Assembly (NCBI GenBank): GCA_033032865.1
Contig: JAWHQI010000738.1
Coordinates: 204,360-268,359, forward strand
DNA from: Dactylorhiza incarnata
Lineage: Eukaryota > Streptophyta > Magnoliopsida > Asparagales > Orchidaceae
Reading direction: 5' to 3'
Length of the DNA stretch: 64,000 nt
Position numbers and translations under genes: made by a program. This document shows, piece by piece, positions 33,893 to 44,311 of this stretch. Position 1 is the stretch's first letter, and each line of letters begins with the position of its first letter. The notes below the pieces were generated by a model that worked only from the letters and a program-made list of their open reading frames with translations, did no database searches and had not been told where the DNA came from.

Positions 33893-33968
33893 TGAATTCT
33901 CTAACCAAATAGTAACCGATAATCCGCAACTCTCGATTTCTTTCGGGGGCACACTTTTGAATCGAACA

Positions 33969-33988
33969 GAAACACGCGACCTTCAGAT
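33969..33988 (+). other. T4 candidate primer binding site
   Basis: GAAACACGCGACCTTCAGAT directly follows the LTR and is identical to T2. See the finding on T-family priming. Confidence 0.5.
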
Positions 33989-34019
33989 CGCGGACTGTCA
34001 GCGAAATCTTTGGTTCAGA

Positions 34020-37000
34020 ATGTCAGACCGCCAGTTCCCTCCAAGAGACCGATCCGACCATAGCGATGACTCTTTGTGGGAAGCTCTGGAGCGAACAAAG
34101 AGAGAAGCCGACCAGGCCCAGAAAGCAACTGATCAGCGTCTGGACGCGATCAGTCAGGCTCTAACTCTGTTAACCGAGCGGTTAGCCCCCCAGCAGGCCG
34201 TGGCTAACCGGGCGGTAACTCCTGTCCTACCTCCTCCACCTCCATACCCATTTGCGCAAGTCGCCCATTCCCGACCACCACAAGAAGGTTCTGCGGATCG
34301 GCAAAATTTCTACTAAGAGGCCGCGCACTGTATGCCGGCTCGGGTCCTCAACTTCTAGGGGGCGGCTTCTCAGGCCGCTCACTTTTCCTATCCGCCTGAG
34401 GTCGCCGCCTACCAATCCTACCCGGCTGGAGCCCCTGCCCGCTCCTATCAGGCGGTCTGTCCGCAAATGACCACAGCAGAGATCCCCTACCACCCTGCTT
34501 TCCCTCTGTACGAGGATACCGAGGAGAGTTCTCCCTTCACAGATGAAATCCGAGGAGAGCCGGCCCCAAATAACTTTTGAGAACCACGCCTGTCAACATA
34601 TAGTGGGGAGTCCGATCCGACAATTCATCTCCAAGCATTTGAATCGGCTGTTGCTCTGAGGACCATCACCGATGCAACTAAGTGTAAGCTCTTGGTGACG
34701 TCCTTTGATGGTCAAGCCAGAGAATGGTTTTATGGATTGCATCCTCAATCCATCAGATGTTTTGCGGAATTGCGTAGAGAATTTCTGCTTCGATTCTCTA
34801 CCTCGAAAAAGAGGAAGAATGGTCCGGCAGCCCTATTTGAGATACGACAGCAAGAAAATGAAACGTGGGCCCGCTTCGTCGACCGTTTCCAAAGGGAGAT
34901 AATGGAGGTGCAAAACGTCGATCCAGAGTTATATAGGGTCGCTTTGATGCATGGCCTTAGGGAGGGGCCGTTGAAATTTGAAGCTAAAATCAGGGAACCA
35001 AAGACATATCAAGAGATGATTAGTCTGGCTAATAAGTTTATCAGGGGGGAAAAGACTAATCCTGGTTATGTTGCCAAGTTGCTCAGCGACAATGACCAGT
35101 TTAATTCCGCATCAACCCATCAGCAACATTACAATCACCCATCTCGGCCTGATTTCGAACCTCGGGCTCAGAGGGGAAGGAATCTTAAGCCTAAGCAACC
35201 ATTTCTCGGCCATCAACGGTTTCAAGATCAGAAACCGCCGTTGGCCATCGCACCCCACTCAACCCATGGGGATTCCGCAAATAATGCCCGTGTATCTGCC
35301 GCAGTACATCGCACAACCATCCCCAACTATCCCGTCCATCCGATATGATGAATCACAGGAGTCATTCACCCCTCTTAACGTCACCATGAACGAGGTCGTT
35401 CAGATTCTCCAAAAGAGGCCTGACTTCAAGAGGCCCCCTCCTTTGAAATCGGAAGTTCGCAATCGGAACCCAAACCTTTATTGTGAATATCACAAATAGG
35501 AGGGGCATCAGACTGAGGATTGCCGGGCCCTCCGGTGGTTGATAGAAAAACTCCTGAAAGAGGGGAAGCTCCGAGGGTTGATTCGGCAAGAAACCCCGGT
35601 TGAACCACGAGCCGAGAAGAAGAAGGAAGCGGTCGAAGTGACCTGGGAGTGTGCTGATGTAGAAGAGGCAGGTTGTTATGGGGATATACATCCTGCAACC
35701 GAATGTATAGAGGTGAATGACGTTGGCCCCCTTGGCAACGTCTATTGCATCCATGGTGGGGCAGGGGTAGAATCCTCTCGGAAATCTAGCATCGGGAGAG
35801 TTACAAAGCAAGAAGTGGCAGTCGCCTCCACTTCTGCTCCAGAAAGTGCGGTCGTTACTTTCGGCCAAGAAGATCTTCCCCCAAATGCAAATCCTTTCGA
35901 TGATGCAGTAGTAATAAAGGCGGTTATTGAGAACTACACCGTGCATAAAATTCTGATTGATACCGGCAGCTCGGTTAATCTCATTTTCCGCCAAACATTT
36001 GAAGCCCTTAAGACTGGAAAGTCTTTGCTCTCCACGGAAGGACCCCTCTATGGCTTCTCGGGAGAGAAGAAAGAAGTGGAGGGGTGCGTAAAGCTTTTGG
36101 TATCGCTGGGGGGCATAACGAAGCTGATAAACTTCGTAGTGCTGGAAGCCCCAAGCAGCTACTGTGCAATTTTGGAAGGCCAATCCTGAACGCTTACAAA
36201 GCGGTAGTATCCACTTTCCATTTGGCCTTAAAGTTCGCTGCCGAGGGGCGTCAATATCAGATCCGAAGCGATCCCAAGGTTGCTCGTGAATGTTATGTGA
36301 AAACAGTTAATGTGATCACCGAGGCACCACTTCACAAGGTTCAGAATGACATCCATGAGGTGTCCAAACTCCCTGAGGAAACCAAGGAAAGTGCAGAGCA
36401 GAAAGGGACTTACCTGGAACCAGCCCAGGAGACCCAAGAGATCCCATTGCTGAAGGGGAAGAGAAGAAGCTGATCATCAACGCTGAGCTATCAGAAGAGG
36501 AGAAGGTTCAATTGACCTCCTGCCTGTTGGATAATCTAGACATCTTCGCCTGGTCGGCGGAAGATATGCCTGGAGTAGATCCAGATGTTGTGTGCCATCA
36601 CCTCAATGTCTCCCCTGAATTCAAGCCAATCCAACAAAAGAAGAGGGAGGTGGCAACCAAGCTGGCGGTACCCATCAAGGAAGAAGTTGCAAAACTTCTT
36701 AAAGCCAATTTCATTTCTGAAATCCAATACCCCACTTGGATGTCAAATGTAGTAATGGTGGAAAAATCCAGGGGGAATGGCGCATGTGTGTAGATTTCAC
36801 AAAGCTCAATAAAGCGTGCCCCAAAGATTGTTATCCCTTGCCTCGGATAGATGTTTTAGTAGATTCCGCGGTAGGATATAATTTCATGAGCTTTCTAGAT
36901 GCATTTTTCTGGTTACCACCAGATTAAGATGCATAAACCTGATATCCCGCATACATCCTTCATTACCAATGATGGGTGTTATTGTTATCTTGTCATGCCT

Positions 37001-39625
37001 TTTGGACTCAAAAATGCGGGTGCGACGTATCAAAGAATGATGGACACGGTTTTCAAAAAGCAGAAAGGAAGAAATCTTGAAGTATACGTCGATGACCTTC
37101 TTCTAAAAAGTAAAACTTTTCAATCCATCTGAAAGACCTCGTAGAGACGTTCGCTACTCTGCGGAGGTTCAAATTAAAGCTAAATCCATTGAATGCATGT
37201 TTGGGGCAAACAAAGGGAAATTTCTTGGACACCTTCTCACTCCTAATGGCCTCGCGCCAAACCCAGATAAAGTAAAGGCCATCCTAGACATGACCCCCTC
37301 CTCGTAATCAGAAAGAATTGCAAGCAACTTGGGGGGAGGCTGGCAGGATTGAGCTGATTCATTTCCAAGTCAGGGGATAAAAGTGCTCCATTCTTCAAGA
37401 CACTTAGGGGAGGATCTAAGTTTGAATGGAATGAAGAGTGCGATAATGCTTTCGAACAGTTGAAAAAGCAGTTAACCTCAACCCCTCTTCTTCAAAGCCC
37501 TCGCGAAGGGGAAACATTATTCTTGTACTTGGGGGTGGGCCCAGAAGCAATAAGCTCTGTCCAGGTTCGGGAAGAGAAAAGAAGCAATTTCCGATATATT
37601 ATGTCAGCCACATCCTCAAAGATGCGGAAACTAGATATTCAATCCTGGAGAATTAGCCTTGGCTTTGGTCATGTCATCACGAAGGCTCCGTCCCTATTTT
37701 CAGGCTCATCCTATTCAGGTGGTTTCGGATCATCCACTAAGAAGTATCCTGGAAAAGCCGGATCATTCAGGAAGATTGGCCAAATGGGCAATCGAGCTGA
37801 GCGAGTTCGAAATATTGTACATTCTCAGAACGGCAATAAAGGCACAAGTATTGGCAGATTTCTTGGTAGACACGATGGAGTCTAATCTTGAACAGGTAGT
37901 ACAATCTCCTTTGGCTTGGATCATTTATGTGGATGTGGCTTCTGGCAGAAACTCCGTGGGAGCCGGAGTGGTTCTGATCAGTCCAAATGGCATCAGGCTG
38001 GAGCAGGCTATCAAATTCTTCTTTTCAGTTACAAATAACCAGGCCGAATACGAAGCACACTTGGCCGGCCTGAGACTCGCAGAGGAGCTTGGGATAGAAC
38101 ATGTCATGTGAAAACTGATTCTCTTGTGATGGCTTCGCAGGTTCGAGGGAACTACGAAACAAGAGAACCGATATTGAGAAAATATCTGTTCCTAGCTAAG
38201 GAAGAAATCGGGAGATTCAAATCCTTCATCATCGAACACATTACGAGAACACAGAATGAAGAGGCAGACGAATTGTCAAAGTTTGGTCTTCCATCAGGAG
38301 GGGTGGACCTCAGAACTTTTTCATCCGGCGACGGAGGAAGAGGAGCTCATGCAGATCGATCAGCATCCTTCCTGGTAAGACCCCTATGAATTGTTTCTGT
38401 CAAAAGGAGAGTTTCATTCATCAATCAAGGACAGAAATAGGTTCAGAAGAAGGCGGGCCTACTACTACTTAATAGCAGGAGTCTTGTATAGGAAAACTTT
38501 GATTTCTCCCTCAGCACGGTGTGTTTCAGAAGAAGAGATCCCGATCATACTTCAGGAAGTTCATTCTGGGGAATGTGGTAGCCATTCAGGGGCAAAAACC
38601 TTAGAACAAAGGATCCTGCGGCAAGGATATTTTTGGCCGACTATGAGAAAGGATGCTGAAGCATTTGCCAAGCGGTGTGTGCAGTGCCAAAAGTTCGCTC
38701 CTCTTCAGCATTTGCCTGCTCAGTCACTCAGATCAATAACCGCGCCGTGGCCTTTTGCAGTATGGGGAATGGATCTTATGGGACCTTTCCCAATAGCCAG
38801 CGGTCAAACACCGTTTTATCATTGTAATGATCGACTATTCAGTAAGTGGATTGAGGCCAAAGCATTAGCAAAACTACTACCCTAATCGTCAGAAACTTCA
38901 TCTGGGGAGAAATAGTCTGCCGGCACGGAATACCGCTGGCAATCGTCACTGATAATGGCCCAAAGTTCAATAATCCGGAGATGATAAGCTTTTGTGATCA
39001 GGTCGGAATTGATCTTCGGTTTGCCTCGGTACATCATCCAAGAACCAATGGACAAGTAGAAGCAGCAAACAGGCAAATCCGACAGCTCTTGATGAAAAGA
39101 GTCTTAAATCAAAAAGGAAATTGGGCGGACCAGCTTCCTTCCATCCTTTGGACTCTTCGTTACTACCCCCATCATCAGCTACAGGGGAGACACCATTCAA
39201 ACTATCTCATGGCTCAGAGGCTGTTGTTCCTGAAGAGTTTGAGGTGGTCACTCCAAGAGTTGTGTATGCAAAAGAGGGAGGAGAATCATGGATAGACGAA
39301 AATGATGAGGCCATCAAGTATAGTCTGGATCTGATCGAAGAACTTCAGGACGAGGCAACAATCAGACAGGAAGAAGTTAAAAGGAGAATGGCGAAATATT
39401 TTGACAAAAATGTCAGAGTGAAGCAGTTTACAGTGGGGATTTGGTATTAAAGAAGGTAGATGCTGCAGCCAGGTCTGGCAATGTTGGAAAGCTTAATCCC
39501 AACTGGGCAGGGCCTTTATTATCAAAGAAGTATTGAAGAATGGGGCCTACCGTCTCCAAACCAGCGAAGGAGAAGACATCTCAAGCACCTGGAGCGGTGA
39601 CGATCTTAAACGATTTTATCCTTGA
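34020..39625 (+). pseudogene. T4 gag-pol (Tat type), heavily broken
   Basis: ATG at 34020 (MSDRQF). Same order as T2: gag, protease DTG intact at 35959-35967, RT with YVDD at 37085-37096, RNase H, archaeal-type RNase H (VDVAS in place of VDGAS), integrase HHCC, D (WGMDL, near 38770) and TDNG then NGQVEAANR, ending DDLKRFYP at 39625. Nonsense codons in gag are TAA 34314, TAG 34356 and TGA 34578. Many 1-nt frameshifts follow (near 35250, 36175, 36770, 36905, 37130, 37300, 37630, 38105, 38330, 38815, 38875, 39170 and 39435). The contrast with the clean gene B on the same element is notable. Confidence 0.92.
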
Positions 39626-39984
39626 ACTATCTCTTTCATTCTTTACGTCTCTTTGGTATTAAATGAAAAGCCCTATACTGACACTTCTCCTTGTCTGATG
39701 GTTCTCTACATTATAAATACAAAGATACATATCTCACTCCCTGAACCTCTGAGATATCGCCAAATTCTGCTCGAACCCCCTCGTATTGTAGTCATAGCGT
39801 AAAACCCACCAAGACCATGTGATGTGGGGAGTTTTCGCACACGTGTAGTGGTAGCTTGCCAATTCCGCTGCGGTGGTCTTCAGAACTTTGGATCCCGGGC
39901 CGATATCTGACACACCCTTGCATCAATGGAGGTCTAGGTGATTGTTAGATCTATCATGCCCCGAAAGGGATATAGTTACAGCTT

Positions 39985-40380
39985 TGATGATCTTTCTGAG
40001 GAAAGCAATGTTCGCCGCCGAGGCCCACCTGCCCAACTGATCATCATAGCCTGTGACCATCGAATACTCTTAGGTACTCTCGAAACGGTGCCTAGTTGGG
40101 CCCACAACTGAGTTGATCTCTCTGAGGAAAGCAATGTTAGCCGCCGAGGCCCACCTGCCCAATTGATTAACTCGGCTTGTAACCCTAGGCAAGTGAGCAG
40201 ATGAGTCGCTTACAGCTCTTATGACCACTTGGGGGAAAGCAATGTTCGCCGCCGAGGCCCACCTGCCCACTTGGTCATTTGAGTCTGTACATACTTTTCT
40301 CTTTTCTTCTCTCTACAGCTCTTATGACCACTTGGGGAAAGCAATGTTCGCCGCCGTGTCCCACTACCCACTTGGTCATC
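39985..40380. repeat. T4 spacer about 100-bp repeats
   Basis: Four units with GGAAAGCAATGTT, GCCGCCGAGGCCCACCTGCCCA and flanking GATC or GACCA, in reverse orientation to those of T2 and T6, as expected for the opposite element orientation. Confidence 0.83.
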
Positions 40381-40590
40381 TGAGCCTGTAGATTATCCTT
40401 TTTCCCTACAGGAAGGCCTTCACCTCTTATGGTTTCTTGTATAAAACCATTCGAGGAAGATATTATTAAAACAGGTGCAGGTGTTCGTCTACCCTAATAA
40501 AGGGTTGTGATATTAAGTCCGGGCGGTCCGAACTTGCAAACCAAACGGTCTGATTGTGTATAAGTCAGGATATTTCTGGACAATTACATG

Positions 40591-41265
40591 GTTTGCCGGG
40601 TTGTATTCAAACCGGGCGGCCCAATCAATCTTTTATAAGATAGATATCTCTAGAACCAGTTGTATGATTGCCCGGGTTGTATTCTAACCGGGCGGGTTCA
40701 TCCATCTTTTATATAATTGGATATTTCTGGAGCTAATTATATGATTGCCCGGATTTTATTCTGACCGGTCGGGTTTATCTATCTCTCCATTCTATCGAGT
40801 TGAATGTTCCTGGATCAAATTATATGATTGCTCGGGTTGCATTCTAGCCGGGCGAATCTGTCTACCATTAAACTAAGTTGGATATCTCCGGAGCTAATTA
40901 TCTGATTACCCGGGTTGTATTCTAACCGGGCGGGTTTATCCATCCTTTATTGAGTTAGATGTTTTTAGATTTAAATATATGGTCGCCCGAGTCATATCCT
41001 AGCCAGGCAGACTTATCGACCTCTTATGCTAGTAAAGTTGGATATTTCTGGATCTGATTATACGGTTGCCCGAATTGCGTTCTGGCCGGGCGGACCTATC
41101 CATCCTTTAATTGGTTGGATGTTTCTAAATTTAATTATATGATTGCCCGGGTTGCATTCTAGCCGGGCGAATCTATCTATATCTCAAATTAATCAAGTCT
41201 GGGTATCTCTGGATCTAAGTGTATCGCCGCTCAGATTATGTTCTAACCGATCGGGCTAGTCTATT
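40591..41265. repeat. T4 spacer minisatellite, about 77 bp, about nine units, each with a dyad
   Basis: Units begin GATTGCCCGGGTT and end near GGATATTTCTGGA...ATTATAT. Each has the dyad GCCCGG(G)TT, about 7 nt, AACCGGGC, for example 40670-40693. Units are 70-85 bp and diverged. Confidence 0.85.
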
Positions 41266-41454
41266 TCCTAGCGAGAAGTTATCCCTGGATACAATGGGTT
41301 ACTCACCAGGATTGTATTCAAACCGCGCAAAATTAAAGTTTATTACTTGCATCAACGAGGATGAGATATCTTTGAATGATAAGAGACCGCTCGGTCTGAA
41401 CTATAATCGCGCGTGTATATCATTTATAGTTCAAACTATCAGAAATCGGATACC

Positions 41455-42888
41455 TGATGAGTCCCATTTATATACACATTTATGGACTCATCTGGGCCGG
41501 TATTTGAGTAAATGCACTACATTTTAGTTCCATAATCACTCATATTGTTCTCTATCTGTTATTCCATGCTAAGTGCACTTTCAGGCCCGTTTCGATGTAT
41601 TTTCTTATTTATCTTACTCATGCATTATATTGCAATTCAATTTCTATATTTAAGAATGTGTGGAATCCCCATTTACGTGGCCTGACGATCTTTCAGGTTG
41701 ATACGGGGTTTGTGCGAGTATTCCGGGGCGCAAAACTGCACAGGAACACTACGCACGACCACTGGACATAGTGCGCACGACCACTGGTCGTGCGCTAGTG
41801 ATCGTGCCTTAATTCCCACCTAAAAAGTGGTCTGACTGGCATAACGCACGACCAATGGACATAGTGCGCACGACCACTGGTCGTGCGCCACTGATCGTGC
41901 GCATTGAAAACCTGCACCTGTCTATAAATAGCTGCTCCGCGAAAACAGCCGGAACTCCTTCGTTTTTAGGTCTTTTTGAGCGCCGTTTTTTGCGTTTTTC
42001 GTTCTAAGCCTCCTCTATTCATCTAGGGACTTCAAGGAAGAGATTGGATCTTACTTTCATCATCAAGGAAGGTTTAAAGAGCATTTGGACATCGCCGGGT
42101 CGTGACACGAAGAAGACGGGCCATTGGGAGGAAGTGACAGCCCTCCTTTACCCCGGACGCAGTTGAGGACCGAGCTTGGACGCGGATTGACAACCCAGCG
42201 ATTCCAACCGTGAATCCCTACAAGGCTTCGGAGTCGGTCGATTCTCTTACTCTTTATTCCTTTGAAATGATGTTTGTATGTTAAACTCTCTATTTTGTGG
42301 ATGAAGAACTTGATAAATCCATATATGTAACTTTTATTTCATGTTTATGAAATTACTTTTGGTTTATTCAAGTATATGAGGTGCGCTATTGTCATTCATC
42401 TTCCAACCTCCATTACCCTCCATTCCATTCCGCTTAACTTCTCTTCCACTACATGAGCCTACTCTTCCATTCGCCAAGCTAAGCGGTGCTAACGGCCCGT
42501 GTAATCCATTTCATTTCCGCTAGTGCGAACCACCTCATCCGCTTGCCTACTCGCCCATCCGCCCATCCGCCTACCAAAGCAGTGCATCGTGGCCTGCATA
42601 GTTTCCATCCGCCCGGCGAAGCAGCGCATAGCGGCCTGCATAGGAGTAGTGATTTAGTTGTTTTATTTGTTTTCCGCAAATCAAACCAACCCTAGCCTTT
42701 CGCATCCATCGACTTAAGGACTTCAATCTCAAGTCCTCCTCAATAGTCAACTCCACCTTACCGTGTTCCTTCCGAGATCGATACTCGGGATTACTCCTCG
42801 TTTTATATTACTTGAACGATCGGTACACTGCCGTTTCGTGCCGCAGTCGAGCTACCGCCTATAGCGGTGTGTGAGATTTGCGCCATCA
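41455..42888 (+). repeat. E2 5' LTR (1434 bp)
   Basis: Differs from the 3' copy by three substitutions and five 1-nt homopolymer length differences by my reading. Contains two perfect palindromes and TATAAATA. Confidence 0.95.
41773..41930 (+). promoter_or_regulatory. E2 U3 palindromes and TATA box
   Basis: Perfect dyads GCGCACGACCA-C-TGGTCGTGCGC at 41773-41795 and 41866-41888, then TATAAATA at 41923-41930, 35 nt after the second dyad. The 3' LTR copies are at 46378-46400, 46471-46493 and 46528-46535. Confidence 0.8.
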
Positions 42889-42894
42889 AGTTTT

Positions 42895-42910
42895 TGGCGC
42901 CGTTGCCGGG
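42895..42910 (+). other. E2 primer binding site, tRNA-Asp
   Basis: TGGCGCCGTTGCCGGG is complementary to the tRNA-Asp 3' end and lies six bases after the LTR, as in E1. Confidence 0.92.
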
Positions 42911-43114
42911 AACACAGTCGTGTGAGTTTTCTGGAGAGGGAGAATCTGAGAGAAAAGCCCTTCCTTTTGTAAATTGCATTTTCTTTTATTTTTATTTCTA
43001 TTCTTTTTAGTCCATTTTCTTGTTTTATAGTAGGTTGCTTTAGTAAAATTTTGTTAGGTATAGTATTTCGCACAATAGTGTTCTTAGTTTTGAGAATCGT
43101 TTTATCTTCGCACT

Positions 43115-44311
43115 ATGTGGGCACATCTCAATATCCGTTGCCGTTGGTGTAGAGATACCTCCCACTCTAGTGATGAATGCCCTACGGAGAATAGTAGGCA
43201 TAATTCTTATAGCCCCGCATATGGAGCACCGACTTCGTCTGGTACTCCATATGGTGCGCGTAAGTCTTATGGCTACTCTGCTGAGCCTTTACCATCGTAC
43301 TTCTTTTCGGCTTCAGCACTCGATGTGCCAAAGAAGCCTGCTAGGCAGTGCCGGTTTTGTCGGAGCACTGATCATGTCTTGAAGGACTGTGCCGAGTATC
43401 TTCGCCAATTGGACGAGGATGACGAGCCGGATATCCGGATCGTCCCAACTCCTAACTCTGGCGGCACACCTTCAACATCCGGCTATGTGTCTTTGTCACC
43501 TTCACATTTTGAAGGGTATGGCATGGATACGGCCACCGGATGTGCGGCTGATCTATGCACCGACACCGCTGAGCAGATTCTCCATGTGCCTCCACCACTT
43601 CTAGTGGAATCGATTCTTTCCCCTGTTGTGCATACTACATTTGTTTCTGACGACATTGTTGATGATGTGTCGCATGAGGAGGTTGTTGATCTTAGTGTTG
43701 TGCCTATTCCTATGGAGGAGGACAACCTTCTAGGTGAAGAGGAGTTTTCCTCAGCACCGGTGGAGGAAGTCCAAATCCTAAGCCTGGCCACCGTTGATCC
43801 CGCCGACTCTTGTAGCATTGATGACAATGCTAACATTATTTTACTTCCCCAACCTGATGGGAGTGAGACCGGGACCACTCCCTCGATTTCTGATTATTTA
43901 TGTTCTTCGCCTTGTTTATTTCTTGATCCCCCTTCTTCATCCGAGCCTGTGCAGGTTGAGTCTTCACAGGTATCCCAGGAGGACTTGGAGCTTTTTGCTC
44001 AAGTCAATGATGAGAGCATCCTCTCATGTGAGGAGGTTTATTCCCCCTCCGTAGAGGAAGCTCCACTCATTGCCTTTTCCCCCTGCTGCCTCCCTGTTGA
44101 CGACACCTTGCTAGGCAAGGATGTGTTTTGTGAGATGAGTGAGGACCAGGCCTCCTCCTTTTCTTACATTCTCTACCCTCTACCTGTGAGGAGCAGGTAT
44201 CTATATTTAGGTAGAGGGGTGGTTGTTCTATCACTGTATCGGTACCCGCTACCGACACGGATATTAGGCCAGTTACCTGTCCACTTCTCCTTCCATAGGC
44301 CCATTAGTTAG
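43115..44311 (+). CDS. E2 398-aa protein with two CCHC zinc knuckles
   Basis: One uninterrupted ORF. Knuckle 1 uses C9, C12, H17 and C22; knuckle 2 uses C79, C82, H87 and C92. Both are C-x2-C-x4-H-x4-C. Residues 23-75 are Ser/Tyr/Pro-rich. Residues about 97-330 are strongly acidic and Ser/Val-rich (EEVVDLSVVPIPMEEDNLLGEEEF) with no domain I recognise. The gag matrix/capsid-like core and protease seen in E1 are absent. The knuckles could bind the element RNA and use the Gag of a partner element; that is inference. The ATG at 43115 is the first of this frame after the primer site (about 200 nt leader). Its conservation beside near-identical LTRs does not by itself prove selection. Confidence 0.85.
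   Translation: MWAHLNIRCRWCRDTSHSSDECPTENSRHNSYSPAYGAPTSSGTPYGARKSYGYSAEPLPSYFFSASALDVPKKPARQCRFCRSTDHVLKDCAEYLRQLDEDDEPDIRIVPTPNSGGTPSTSGYVSLSPSHFEGYGMDTATGCAADLCTDTAEQILHVPPPLLVESILSPVVHTTFVSDDIVDDVSHEEVVDLSVVPIPMEEDNLLGEEEFSSAPVEEVQILSLATVDPADSCSIDDNANIILLPQPDGSETGTTPSISDYLCSSPCLFLDPPSSSEPVQVESSQVSQEDLELFAQVNDESILSCEEVYSPSVEEAPLIAFSPCCLPVDDTLLGKDVFCEMSEDQASSFSYILYPLPVRSRYLYLGRGVVVLSLYRYPLPTRILGQLPVHFSFHRPIS

Larger units (their letters stand above)
33136..33968 (+). repeat. T4 5' LTR (833 bp)
   Basis: Starts TGTTTACCCGG and ends ATCGAACA. A perfect 8-6-8 dyad lies at 33322-33343, a degenerate one near 33464-33485, then GC-rich inverted repeats, TATAAATA at 33671-33678, then R/U5 hairpins. 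The preceding flank is TCGAC. No matching 3' LTR exists in the window. Confidence 0.92.
39626..41454. other. T4 spacer, left part
   Basis: No gene. It contains the shared post-pol block, about 100-bp repeats (39985-40380, inverted relative to T2) and a 77-bp minisatellite (40591-41265). Ends at the E2 insertion, with ATACC at 41450-41454. Confidence 0.82.

Noticed and set aside
43483..43878. 131-codon minus-strand frame opposite the E2 ORF
   Set aside because: Ser/Thr-rich complement of an acidic coding region; no start context or homologue seen.
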